From contig OW818681.1 in NCBI GenBank assembly GCA_942493075.1, positions 1,612,001 through 1,676,000 of the forward strand: a DNA stretch of 64,000 nt, read 5' to 3'. This document shows positions 16,085-24,715 of the stretch, in pieces. The translations under genes were made by a program, and so were the position numbers. Origin of the DNA: JBBQYD01 sp942493075. GTDB lineage: Bacteria; Verrucomicrobiota; Verrucomicrobiia; Limisphaerales; UBA8199. Position 1 is the first letter of the stretch, and every line of letters starts with the position of its first letter. The notes under the pieces are model-generated. The model saw only the letters and a program-made list of their open reading frames with translations. It ran no database searches and was not told the origin of the DNA.

Positions 16085-16753
16085 ATGAACCTTATAAGAC
16101 TTTTTGTAATCAGTTCCTCCATCTGTGGAGTACACCAGGCGCTTGCATTTAATGCTGTGACGCGACCTGCTCAAGTAATCAATACCGATGCAGGAGAGCC
16201 TGGAGCGCAAGTTGGGGTTGGCGACCACTTCGTGGTGCCGAGTGGATCGTTCGCCTCCTACACACCTGGAGCGGGAGATCCAGTTATCAACGGGGACCTC
16301 GATCGATACCATTTCACCCTGATGGGAGAACCCTTGGCCGTAAATGGGACAGCGGTCGATTACACCGGCAACTACCGCATTTTTTATGATTTAAACAACA
16401 ATAGCCTGTGGGATGTTGGAACCGACTTTACCTACTCATTTGGGCTTTTGGGGTTAAAGGTTGATTTCTCAGGAAGCGATAACACTTTCCTGGCTACAGG
16501 CACGCTCACACAGTTCTTGGGGCCGGACGAGGCCTTCAAGCTTGCCTCTGGCGGCAAGGTAACTACGGGTTTCACAACTGGGATTGCTGAGTTTAAAGGC
16601 ACGTATACTCAGAATCTCACTGATCCAACATCCGGGACTATACAGGGAAGCATTGGCACCCCCCTCAGCACACCCGATTCTGCGAGCACCGTGGGGTTGC
16701 TTGGCATCGCTATGGCGAGTTTAGGCATGATGCGCAAACGCCTCGCAAAGTAA
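16085..16753 (+). CDS. Exported protein with PDSAS sorting tail
   Basis: The 222-residue product starts with a signal peptide (MNLIRLFVISSSICGVHQALA). A beta-rich domain follows (DRYHFTLMGEPLAVNGTAVDYTG, YDLNNNSLWDVGTDF). It ends TPDSASTVGLLGIAMASLG plus MMRKRLAK: a PDS motif, hydrophobic helix and basic anchor, as in the VPDSG-CTERM family. It should be surface-anchored after exosortase-like processing. It is paired with the upstream sorting-tail gene, and a strong terminator follows. Confidence 0.75.
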   Translation: MNLIRLFVISSSICGVHQALAFNAVTRPAQVINTDAGEPGAQVGVGDHFVVPSGSFASYTPGAGDPVINGDLDRYHFTLMGEPLAVNGTAVDYTGNYRIFYDLNNNSLWDVGTDFTYSFGLLGLKVDFSGSDNTFLATGTLTQFLGPDEAFKLASGGKVTTGFTTGIAEFKGTYTQNLTDPTSGTIQGSIGTPLSTPDSASTVGLLGIAMASLGMMRKRLAK

Positions 16754-16771
16754 TCTTATCCAGCTAACTCG

Positions 16772-16818
16772 AACTGCCGCATTCGGGAACAGTCCCGATA
16801 CTGCGGCAGTTTTGTTTT
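16772..16818 (+). terminator. Rho-independent terminator
   Basis: Outer arms AACTGCCGCA and TGCGGCAGTT, with an inner TCGGGA/TCCCGA pair, are followed by TTTTGTTTT. It lies 18 bases after the PDSAS-tail gene. Confidence 0.85.
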
Positions 16819-16945
16819 GCGGCTCAAGCTCTCTTCCCGCGACCGGGATTAACCATTTCTGCTCCACTCAAGACCATCTGCAGGTCAGCCAGCCTTCGCC
16901 GATTTCCAAGTTGTCTCCTGTGCATTCCCGGTCTAGATTCGCCGC

Positions 16946-18016
16946 ATGCGGGACCAATCACTGAACTTTCTTAAGACGTTACTGAATACACCCAGTCCGG
17001 TTGGGCACGAGACCCGCGGACAAAAGGTTTGGATGGAGTATGCCCGGCAGTTTGCCGATGAAACATTCTCGGACGCCTACGGAAACTGCGTCGCGGTGCT
17101 CAACAAAGGTGGCTCGCCCCGCGTGATGCTTGCCGGCCACGCTGACGAGATCGCGATGGCGGTCAATTATATCAACGAGGAAGGCTTTATTTACGTGCGC
17201 AAGATGGGGGGAGTCGATCCCGCTATTACCAAGGCGCAGCGGGTGGTCATTCATTCCCGGATTGGTCCAGTGAAAGGCGTGGTGGGTAATGTAGCCCCGC
17301 ATTTGACGAAAGAAGAGAAGGACGGCAAAGCGCCCAAGATACAGGATCTCTTCATCGATATTGGTGCCGCAGACCGCAAGGAAGCTCAGTCCCTGGTGCA
17401 GATCGGCGACCCAATTACCCTGGTGGATGAGTTCGATATTCTTCGTGGTGACCTGGCCGTGTGCCGTGCATTTGATAACCGTGTCGGCACGTTCGCCGTA
17501 GTGGAGACCCTGCGTTTGTTGAAGTCTTCCGGTGCGAAGCTCAACGCCGAGATTTGTGCGGTTTCCAACGTTCAGGAAGAGGTAGGGTTGTTCGGCGCGC
17601 GCCAGATTGCCTACTCACTCCAGCCGGATGTTGCGGTGGTGGTCGATGTCACGCACGCCACAGACTATCCGACGGTGAACAAGGCACAGCACGGCGACAT
17701 TCGTGTGGGTGAAGGCCCAACCGTTACGCATGGTGGATGCAACCACCCGGAAGTGGTGGCTCGTATCGAGCAACTGGCGCGCACCAAGAAAATCCCGTTG
17801 CAGCATGAAGCCATGTCTTCAACCAGCGGCACGGACACAGACGTCATTTTCTGGACCCGCGGAGGCATCCCGAGTGCGTTGATCAGTTTACCCAATCGGT
17901 ATATGCATTCTCCGGTCGAAGTGGTGAGCCTGGCTGACCTGGAGAAAATACCCGAGTTGCTGGCTGCATTTGCCGTCTCGCTCAAGAAGGGCGAGCAATT
18001 CCGGGTAAAGATCTGA
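16946..18016 (+). CDS. M42-family metallo-aminopeptidase
   Basis: The 356-residue product is an M42 (FrvX/glutamyl aminopeptidase-like) enzyme, a cytoplasmic di-metal peptidase that usually forms large tetrahedral complexes and trims peptides. Visible metal and catalytic positions: His65 and Asp67 in AGHADEIA, Asp177 in RAFDNRVG, Glu211-Glu212 in NVQEEVGLFGAR, Asp234 in VVDVTHATD, and the late His in RYMHSPVE. Length is typical. It converges with the gene at 18045 with only 28 bp between stops. It is probably monocistronic. Confidence 0.93.
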   Translation: MRDQSLNFLKTLLNTPSPVGHETRGQKVWMEYARQFADETFSDAYGNCVAVLNKGGSPRVMLAGHADEIAMAVNYINEEGFIYVRKMGGVDPAITKAQRVVIHSRIGPVKGVVGNVAPHLTKEEKDGKAPKIQDLFIDIGAADRKEAQSLVQIGDPITLVDEFDILRGDLAVCRAFDNRVGTFAVVETLRLLKSSGAKLNAEICAVSNVQEEVGLFGARQIAYSLQPDVAVVVDVTHATDYPTVNKAQHGDIRVGEGPTVTHGGCNHPEVVARIEQLARTKKIPLQHEAMSSTSGTDTDVIFWTRGGIPSALISLPNRYMHSPVEVVSLADLEKIPELLAAFAVSLKKGEQFRVKI

Positions 18017-18044
18017 GCAGAGCTGGTGACTCCCGGCTTTCCGA

Positions 18045-18656
18045 TTATTTGAGAGAGATGTCCTCTGGGCGGACCTCCAGGCATTCGTCCTGGTCCTCCC
18101 AGAAGACGGCTGGGTAAGTCTCCAGTAATGATGGGGCGATGTCTTTCCCGATCGATGCGAGGAGGGAGACGACCCGGCGGGCGGCCCCATTATACGCGCT
18201 CTCGTAATCGCCTGAGACCTTTTGCTGGCGGTCGTCCCAGTGCGCTACGGCATGCACCTCCGCGTATTCGCTGGCCCATGCCTCCAATTTTTTGGACATA
18301 TCCCCCGAAAGATCTTCAAGGGCAACCAGCGTGGAATCACAATGTGGACAGATCAACCCATCGCGTCCCACATCGCGCGTTATCAGGGGGAGCAGAGGCG
18401 CTCGGCAGCAGGAAGACTCCAGGTATGTGGAAGGAATGGTCACTAATCGTTTGAACCAGATCTGGCGTTGATGGGCGGATTGGGCGGCCAAACGATAGGC
18501 CCCCGCCAGCGGGTGAGATGTGCGCCAGCAGCGGCCCGAGAATTGCCCCAGGGTTTGCGCCATCCACCGCGCCAGGGTCAGGTCATCAAAACCATCGAAT
18601 ACCTGGCGGTACTCGTTCCATAGCCTGTCTAAATCTGTTTCCGGTTCCGAACGCAT
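18045..18656 (-). CDS. Hypothetical protein with a zinc-ribbon-like Cys cluster
   Basis: The 203-residue product is soluble and helical at both ends. In the middle it has SSCCRAP and, about 20 residues on, ICPHCDSTLVALEDLSG, which can be read as a four-cysteine zinc knuckle. Tryptophans are frequent in the first half (ARWMAQTLGQF, IWFKRLV). I recognise no family. It converges with the M42 peptidase gene. Start ATG 18656 has no clear ribosome site. Confidence 0.65.
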   Translation of the reverse strand: MRSEPETDLDRLWNEYRQVFDGFDDLTLARWMAQTLGQFSGRCWRTSHPLAGAYRLAAQSAHQRQIWFKRLVTIPSTYLESSCCRAPLLPLITRDVGRDGLICPHCDSTLVALEDLSGDMSKKLEAWASEYAEVHAVAHWDDRQQKVSGDYESAYNGAARRVVSLLASIGKDIAPSLLETYPAVFWEDQDECLEVRPEDISLK

Positions 18657-19034
18657 CCTGGCGAGTTTCGCCAGTTTGGCGTGGGTTGTCGAGCCGCGTC
18701 AGAGGCACCATGGGACGGTGCGACACCCTGCAGGCCGCGTCTCCTGACGCGGCGGGAAAGCGATTGAACAGGAGGCAACCGGAGAGAACGGAGAAGGCTG
18801 CACCTTTAGATTTTAGCCTTTCTCCGAAAGGGCGGCTATCAAGGCAGCCGGTGTGCGCAGAATACTGAGCAGGAGATGGGGATGAGAGAACAGAGGAGAG
18901 AGCGGAGCGGGGTTGCAGCCCACACGCCGCGTCTCGCCGCCCCCCCGTTTCCGTATCCGCTGATGAACCAAATGGGAACCGGTTTCCGGGACCGTGGTGC
19001 TCAGGCTGCCGCGTGGAACCCCGCTGGTGTAACC
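18657..19034. other. Repeat-rich spacer
   Basis: It holds the second copy of the GC-rich repeat (18727-18757) and a further CGCCGCGTCTCGCCGCC block near 18920. The frames across it are shadows. Confidence 0.5.
18727..18757. repeat. GC-rich dispersed repeat, copy B
   Basis: CCTGCAGGCCGCGT followed by a short spacer and ACGCGGCGGGA matches copy A at 9917-9947 apart from four bases (TA/CA, TT/CT, CC/CT). The inverted GCCGCGT/ACGCGGC core can fold as a hairpin. Confidence 0.65.
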
Positions 19035-20456
19035 TCAAGCCCCGGCGCGGAAGGTTACCCGATAGGTGCGGGACGGGTCGCAGACCTTGGGATTCGGCAC
19101 CAGGATGAAGTTGCGGGTGATAACGGGTTGCAGGTCGGCGCCTTCGAGAACCTTCGGGGTGGACACCCGGCGCGGGAGGAAGGCGATAAACGGGCGATAG
19201 CCACGCTGCGAACCGTTGGTGTTGATCGGGGCAAAGCTCTTCTCGCCTGCGGCGGGCTGGATCGTGAAGGTCCAAACCCCGTCCTTTTCGGTCAACGCCT
19301 GCTGCCAGGCCAGCGGTCCGGGAGCCATCCGGGCCATCCACGCGGGATTGCCGTAAAAGGCCAGTGTGTCGCGGTCGTAGGCCAGGCCGGCGACGTCCTG
19401 TTCGTTGAGTTGCTCCGCTTGGGCCCACGTGCTCAAGGGAAAGCTCCCCTGAATCCGGCCCTGGCTGTCGAGTTCGGCTTTCTCCGCACCCGGGGCGCAA
19501 CGTTGCAGCCGGTAAATGAGCGCTTGTTCGTTGGCGAAAAAGGCTTCGCAAAACGTATAGCGGCCCGGTTGTTCCAGGAAATAGTCCAGGCAGCCCCAGC
19601 CGGCGTAGCCGTACCAGCTCGGCACGGTATAGCCGAACATCTGGCGCACTCCGCCGCTGTTCATCCACGCTATCGCCATGGCGTCCTTGCCGTCGACGTG
19701 TCCCATGAGACAGTTGCCGACCGGCATGTAGACCTTGGGATTGGGTGACTGGATCGGGTGCTTCTCCTTCTGCGTGTCGAGCCCGTAGAGCTTGCCATCG
19801 GCGCAGCGGAAAGTGCCGTTGCGATACCTATAGCCGATCTGCCAGTCACGTTCCGTGGCGTGCCCGGAAGTGATGAAGAGGTCCGCCTGGTACTCCGTCA
19901 GCGTGGCGGCAAGCGCGGCGGTGGAATCATCCGGCCCTTTGGATTCGACGGGCTGCTCCCCTTTCTCTTTGCGCACGACTTTGCCTTTCACCAGCTCGTC
20001 GTAGCAAATGCCCTCCTCGCATCGGTCCAGGGCAATGGCGGTGCCGGAGGCGACCTTATGCACAGTCAGCGGAGCGGTGGTCTCAGCGACGCGCAAGGCC
20101 GCGGCGGCGTCGTAGCCGGTGACGATGCCCCAGAAACAGTCTGTATAGGGATCCGGGTCCAGGCTGCGGGTCAATTGGTGGATGGAAGCCACAAACACCC
20201 GGCCCGCCTCCTCGGGTTGGGCGACAAAACAGGCGTAACGTGGAAACAGCGTTTGGAGACGACCTTGGGCTTCGCTCACGGTCTGAGTGTACACGATTAC
20301 CTCGGCCTGGTGTTTCTTCTGCAGGGCTTCGACGACGCCTTTCCAGCCGGGGTCGGCCATCGTCTTTTGGGAGACCACAACTGCGTAATCGGTCGCCACC
20401 GCATGGCCGAGTAAGGTTGACGCTATGAGTGCGAGCAGCTTCTTCAGGATTTGCAT
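19035..20456 (-). CDS. Secreted caspase-fold (clan CD-like) peptidase-like protein
   Basis: I start at ATG 20456 (MQILKKLLALIASTLLGHAVA), which gives a signal peptide and 473 residues; the frame continues upstream without one. Residues 24-110 are an alpha/beta segment (YAVVVSQKTM...EVIVYTQTVSEAQGRLQTLFPRY). LFITSGHATE puts a histidine at 199 and VYMPVGNCLMGHVDG a cysteine at 249. They end hydrophobic strands as in the His-Cys dyad of caspase and gingipain folds, with the usual strand order. AIAWMNSGGVRQMFGYTVPSW follows. A C-terminal beta domain (from about 385) ends TYRVTFRAG, like a bacterial Ig-type domain. It is likely an extracytoplasmic cysteine peptidase. No prodomain is evident. Confidence 0.65.
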   Translation of the reverse strand: MQILKKLLALIASTLLGHAVATDYAVVVSQKTMADPGWKGVVEALQKKHQAEVIVYTQTVSEAQGRLQTLFPRYACFVAQPEEAGRVFVASIHQLTRSLDPDPYTDCFWGIVTGYDAAAALRVAETTAPLTVHKVASGTAIALDRCEEGICYDELVKGKVVRKEKGEQPVESKGPDDSTAALAATLTEYQADLFITSGHATERDWQIGYRYRNGTFRCADGKLYGLDTQKEKHPIQSPNPKVYMPVGNCLMGHVDGKDAMAIAWMNSGGVRQMFGYTVPSWYGYAGWGCLDYFLEQPGRYTFCEAFFANEQALIYRLQRCAPGAEKAELDSQGRIQGSFPLSTWAQAEQLNEQDVAGLAYDRDTLAFYGNPAWMARMAPGPLAWQQALTEKDGVWTFTIQPAAGEKSFAPINTNGSQRGYRPFIAFLPRRVSTPKVLEGADLQPVITRNFILVPNPKVCDPSRTYRVTFRAGA

Positions 20457-21311
20457 ATGCTTCGGCTGAGGGAAGCGGAGGTTAACCCGTATCCCGCTCC
20501 CGCCGCGAGGAATGCGGGATGGTGTGGTGGTTTCCTGCGGAACGCAACGCTGGATTGGCCGGGCGTGCGTCCCGCCGCCCCGTCCCGTGTTTCCGCAGAT
20601 GAGAACCGAGATCACATCAGTGGACGGTTGACGGCGCGGCCTGGTTGTGTGGCCCCCTGCGCAAGTAGGGCAAGGTGGGTATGCAAGCTCACACCTCCTT
20701 CAGAGGCACATTTTGCCCGTTTTTTGGATTGGTCCGAACGAAGCGGTGCATGCCTGTGAGGCGCCAGGTTTGCAGGCGCGGGCCCGATCCGAGGAGAATG
20801 GCCATAATGGCGACTATCAAGCCGGCTTCAACGATCCGGTGGGATTCCCCTGAGAGTTTGACGAGCCAGGCTCCCAGGAAGGCGATTAACAAAGCAAAGT
20901 TTCTTGCACCCCTCGTCGGGGTGCTTCTCCCATCCGGATCTGACCGGAGGTCTTCGCTTCGCTCCGACGCTCCGGCTACTTTTTGGCAACCCTCCAGGTT
21001 GCTCGGCCTGCATGCCCGGCGAACGCGGCCAGATGACCATGATGCCAGGAACTTGGGTTGCAGGCCCGGTGCCCCAACGGGCGGTCCCAGTTCCGTTTCC
21101 CGAGTTGGTGGTCGGTGGCCTGTTCAGATTAGCGTTTTTCCTCGGCTTAGGAGTTTTTTCCCGTTTTTGTGCCAGTTGCGCAGATGATCGTCCAAATTGA
21201 TTTCACGTTTCACGCATCACGCATCACGTCCCTCGTTCTTCGCCCCAACATTTCTCTTTTATACTGTTCCCAAATCCTTCAACGTCTAAAGAGGCAACGC
21301 ACTAGAACCAC
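20457..21311. other. Long spacer with repeat-like sequence
   Basis: About 850 bases lack a convincing gene. A 67-codon minus-strand frame at 20689-20892 (MLIAFLGAWLVKLSGES) has a membrane-like start but no other support. Near 20908-20926 GCACCCC/GGGGTGC forms a short hairpin. After it comes a CTTCGCTCCGACGCTCCGGC-type block that looks like a decayed dispersed repeat. Confidence 0.4.
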
Positions 21312-23492
21312 ATGAACGAATTGAACTCCCACAAGGGCAGAGGCTCGCGTATTACATCCGGTTTGATGCTCGTCACTCTCCTTGTTCAGGCCTACAGCGG
21401 CGTAGGTGCTCCCGCGGATTTTCCTGAGTTCCAGGTGCCCGGGCAGGAGCAGACGATGAAGCCCTTGCGCGATCTATACTGGCTGCATTATCAAGGTTCC
21501 GGCCCCAAAGCAACGCTCTGGGATGAATGGCTGTCCTTGGCAGCCTTTTGGCCCGCGGTGGAGGATCGTGGTCTGAGCGATCAAATGCGCAAATCCTGGC
21601 GCGACACACTGTCTACGCGAATCCTGGATGCCGATGGCTACCTGGCAACGCACCAGCACGCCAGCATCGCCCATCAGCTCGGCTGGCCTTTTCCATTCTA
21701 CATCCAGGGGCAGGGCGGATTCGGATGGCATTATTCGTTTCGTAATACTGTGGATGCCAATTGGCGTCCACGTGATCTCAACACCCCGGGGGATTGGCTG
21801 TTGACCGGAGCAAAGGACGGCGGCACAAACCAGGATGGCTGGCGGATTGAATTTACCGCTCCAGGCGCCTTTGCTGCCCCTCCGATTCGAGAAGTGGACC
21901 CATATAACGCGCCGTTTGCTCAACTCCGTTGGTCCGCGACGGGACTCGAAGCTGCCCGCCCTTTTATCGAATGGAAACGGGCAAAGGATTCGGAGTTCTC
22001 TCCGGAACGGCGCATGTATTTCGAGCCGGGCTCAAAGGAAATAACCTACACGATGGTCCCTCTATACCGGCATCCCGAATGGGAAGGGCGGATTACCGGG
22101 ATACGGATCGGTTTCGACAATACAGCCGCTTCGGGTGGGGCGACCATCCAGGCGTTCTTCGCGAACTATGACACCCGCCATAACATCAACTCGCAGAACT
22201 TCGTTCGTGGATGCGGCACTTACTTCTGGTGGACTCGGGATCTGGCCTTCTTGCGCAAAAACATGAACCGGATGCGCACAGCGATCCGCTACATGATGAC
22301 TGAGCATCAGGCCTTGGATCGAAAAGTGGTGTTCACATCCTGGGTGGGACACGACGGTCGGGCAGGCTTCAAGATCGGTTCAGATGGCAAGAAGACTTTC
22401 GCCTTTGGCCATGGAATAGGGAACAACTACTGGGACCTGCTCCCGTTCGGCAACCTGGATTGCTATGCCACCATGCACTATTATGACGCGTTGAGGGTGA
22501 TGGAGCAGTTGGAACGAGAGATCGGAAGGCATCCGGAATGGCAGGTGCCTCAAGGTGCTCTGGCCTTTGAACCCGACTTTCTCAAACGCCATCGCCAGGA
22601 AGTGAAACAAACAGGCAACCGTTTATTCTGGAACAAGGAAACCGGTCGCTTCGTAGCCTGCGTGGATGCGGATGGCAAGACCCATGATTACGGGCTCACT
22701 TTTTTGAACCTGGAAGCTGTGCATTACGATTTTGCCACCCCTGAACACGCGAAATCCATCATGTCCTGGATCGACGGACAGCGCACCGTGGCTGGCGACA
22801 CAGCACAGGGCGCGGACATTTACCACTGGCGCTTTGGGCCACGTGCGACGACGCGTCGAAACATCGACTGGTACTTCTGGGCGTGGAGTGGACCAGAGAG
22901 CATTCCTTTTGGCGGGCAGGTGCAGGATGGAGGTGCTGTCCTCGGTTTCAGTTATCACGACCTTATGGCGCGGCTTCGCGTTCTCGGACCGGATAACACA
23001 TGGAATCGTCTGCGCGAGATTTCGAAGTGGTTTGAAGAAGTTCAGCAGGCTGGTGGCTATCGCAAATATTACGATGGCAAGCGTGAAGGCACGTTGCAGG
23101 GCGGGGGAACGGCGGGTGGACTGGGATTGGACCACGAGTTCTTCGAGAGCGTGCTTGTTCCGCAGGTGATGCTTTATGGCTTTATGGGATTCCAGGCCGA
23201 TGCCGATGCCATTCGCTTCTCGCCTCGTTTGCCGAAAGACTGGCCCGAACTGCGGATCAGCCGCGTGCGTTATCAGGACCTGATAGTGAACCTACGGGTC
23301 GCGCGCGACGAGATCGAGATCCAGAAAGTGAGCGGCACAGCCGCATTCCCGACTCGGATTGCGCCCCCTCCAGGCAAGTGGAAAGTGCAGGTTTGGAAAG
23401 ACGGCGAGTGGAAATCAATGAATGGCGAATGGACTGCCGATGGCGAACTCAACACGGATTGGGCTTTCGAGAAGTTGAAGCTCCAGCGTTGA
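21312..23492 (+). CDS. Secreted six-hairpin glycosidase-like protein
   Basis: The 726-residue product has an N-terminal export segment (SGLMLVTLLVQAYSGVGAPA). Residues 45-270 contain beta-rich sequence (WRIEFTAPG, YTMVPLYRHPEWEGRITGIRIGF) like a carbohydrate-binding domain between parts of the catalytic region. Residues 300-640 look like an (alpha/alpha)6 barrel: TRDLAFLRKNMNRMRTAIRYMM, NNYWDLLPFGNLDCYATMHYYDALRVMEQL, FFESVLVPQVMLYGFMGFQ. A C-terminal beta sandwich follows (IRFSPRLPKDWPELRISRVRYQ). This arrangement is seen in rhamnosidase/phosphorylase-like families (GH78/GH65/GH95 type); the family cannot be fixed by eye. It probably acts in the periplasm or outside on plant-type glycosides. 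It stands alone between repeat-rich spacers. Confidence 0.7.
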   Translation: MNELNSHKGRGSRITSGLMLVTLLVQAYSGVGAPADFPEFQVPGQEQTMKPLRDLYWLHYQGSGPKATLWDEWLSLAAFWPAVEDRGLSDQMRKSWRDTLSTRILDADGYLATHQHASIAHQLGWPFPFYIQGQGGFGWHYSFRNTVDANWRPRDLNTPGDWLLTGAKDGGTNQDGWRIEFTAPGAFAAPPIREVDPYNAPFAQLRWSATGLEAARPFIEWKRAKDSEFSPERRMYFEPGSKEITYTMVPLYRHPEWEGRITGIRIGFDNTAASGGATIQAFFANYDTRHNINSQNFVRGCGTYFWWTRDLAFLRKNMNRMRTAIRYMMTEHQALDRKVVFTSWVGHDGRAGFKIGSDGKKTFAFGHGIGNNYWDLLPFGNLDCYATMHYYDALRVMEQLEREIGRHPEWQVPQGALAFEPDFLKRHRQEVKQTGNRLFWNKETGRFVACVDADGKTHDYGLTFLNLEAVHYDFATPEHAKSIMSWIDGQRTVAGDTAQGADIYHWRFGPRATTRRNIDWYFWAWSGPESIPFGGQVQDGGAVLGFSYHDLMARLRVLGPDNTWNRLREISKWFEEVQQAGGYRKYYDGKREGTLQGGGTAGGLGLDHEFFESVLVPQVMLYGFMGFQADADAIRFSPRLPKDWPELRISRVRYQDLIVNLRVARDEIEIQKVSGTAAFPTRIAPPPGKWKVQVWKDGEWKSMNGEWTADGELNTDWAFEKLKLQR

Positions 23493-23873
23493 ATTTCGAG
23501 AATGTTCACGCGGCGGTGGGGAGGACGCGAAAGAAGGGAAAAACGTAATCACGCAAAGACGCGAATACCCAAGATTTTAGCAACTGAGCATGATGCGATT
23601 GACTTGGGGGTGGAGGCCCGGTCCCCGCACAGGGCGTCTCCCTGCTTTGTCTTCCGCTTTCTCCCTACGACGACACTGGATCAAAATTACTTCCTAGCTG
23701 CTCGAACCGCCCAAAGAGTTTTCAGGTCACTCATGAGTTACGTCATGGTTCCTGTGCAGTTGAGGGGCTCCTACTGAAAAGCTGTAGAGGACTACAGCAG
23801 TCCAAGAGCCGCTGAATGTAAAGCGTTGTCGGCTGGACAACCCAGATGATTCGGGTATAAAGCCATCGTCACT
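23493..23873. other. Spacer with dispersed repeat copy 2
   Basis: No gene. From about 23686 to 23809 it matches parts of the repeat at 10025-10315, though in a different block order. Confidence 0.55.
23686..23809. repeat. Dispersed REP-like repeat, copy 2
   Basis: It contains GGATCAAAATTACT, CAGGTCACTCATGAGTTA, GGTTCCTGTGCA, then AAAAGCTGTAGAGGACTACA and GCAGTCCAAGA. In copy 1 the hairpin core precedes the GGATCAAA/CAGGTCACTC blocks; here it follows them, so the unit may be a tandem or permuted element. Confidence 0.6.
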
Positions 23874-24365
23874 ATGCAAAAAGCGGATGACGTTCTGCTT
23901 GTCCTCTTAACCGAGCCGGATGATCACATCCGAGCAGCATGCATATATCCCAAGGCATACCCGCATTTAGAGGCAGCATTGACCGAAGTTTGCCGAGTAT
24001 TCCTTGCCAGTGACTCTGACAAAAGAAAGGCGATTCAAGATAAGCTCCGCGGTCCAGAAATTGGATGGTACATCTTACATTTCGTTGCTGAAAAGGTTAA
24101 GGAAATCGTGGACCCTTCCGATGCCGAAGAGCTCTTGATTGGATTGGCTGCCGTAGCCTTAGGAGGTAATGGACTTGAGGAACGCGAGGCAGGCACGCTG
24201 CATCAGCAGTTGTACTCGGCAGCGAGAATGGCGGGGATTGATCCGCATCCTCTTTTCTTGAGGGTGGCTGAGATGTCAAGCACCGAAAAGGGCTTCTATG
24301 GAAGCTCTCCATCGGATTCATTCCGAGCTATCGCAGAGGGCATGGGAAAGAGATGGAAACGATGA
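23874..24365 (+). CDS. Hypothetical helical protein
   Basis: The 163-residue product starts MQKADDVLLVLLTEPDDHIR and is acidic and helical throughout (EVCRVFLASDSDKRKAIQDKL, AEELLIGLAAVALGG). There is no signal peptide, membrane helix or known motif. Codon use looks like a real gene. A REP-like repeat stands directly upstream and a long perfect hairpin downstream. Family not recognised. Confidence 0.6.
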   Translation: MQKADDVLLVLLTEPDDHIRAACIYPKAYPHLEAALTEVCRVFLASDSDKRKAIQDKLRGPEIGWYILHFVAEKVKEIVDPSDAEELLIGLAAVALGGNGLEEREAGTLHQQLYSAARMAGIDPHPLFLRVAEMSSTEKGFYGSSPSDSFRAIAEGMGKRWKR

Positions 24366-24715
24366 GCAAGGGCGGTGAAGGGCCGACAATCAATGATTTC
24401 CTTTGCACTTCAGTATGTGGTAGCGATAATCCAACAAAATGAATCCAGGTTTTTCTGGTTTGCGCCTTTACGGCGCAAACCAGAAAAACCTGGATTGACA
24501 TTAAACAAAGCGCGAGGCTACCAACAGTACGGATTTCGATCCGACTCTGGCATTGTGCGATCTATCTTCAGCAAGCGATGAGGAGTCCTCCAGACATGGA
24601 GAAAGGCTTTCTATCCTTTTCCCCAGGGCGGCGGCCTTGCGACCTGGGGCGGAGTAAGCCCGGATCATGAACGGCTTATCGAGGTTGAAGATGAGGCCGC
24701 CGTTACGCACTTAAC
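24366..24715. other. Spacer with a long perfect hairpin
   Basis: Apart from the 55-base hairpin at 24442-24496 I see no gene. A smaller CCCCAGG/CCTGGGG pair stands near 24622-24650. Confidence 0.5.
24442..24496. repeat. Perfect 25-bp inverted repeat with 5-base loop
   Basis: The arms start AATCCAGGTTTTTCTGG and end TTTGCGCC, then loop TTTAC, then an exact complement. The arms carry A/T runs (TTTTT and AAAAA). There is no terminal T-run beyond the stem, so a plain terminator is unlikely. A mobile palindrome, structured RNA or protein-binding site is possible. Confidence 0.8.

Noticed and set aside
18586..19668. Minus-strand frame of 360 codons next to the caspase-like gene
   Set aside because: It overlaps two better genes in other phases and its composition is arginine- and proline-rich with no domain.
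20689..20892. Minus-strand 67-codon frame with a membrane-like start
   Set aside because: No ribosome site, no family, and it lies in repeat-like spacer; noted only as a remote possibility.
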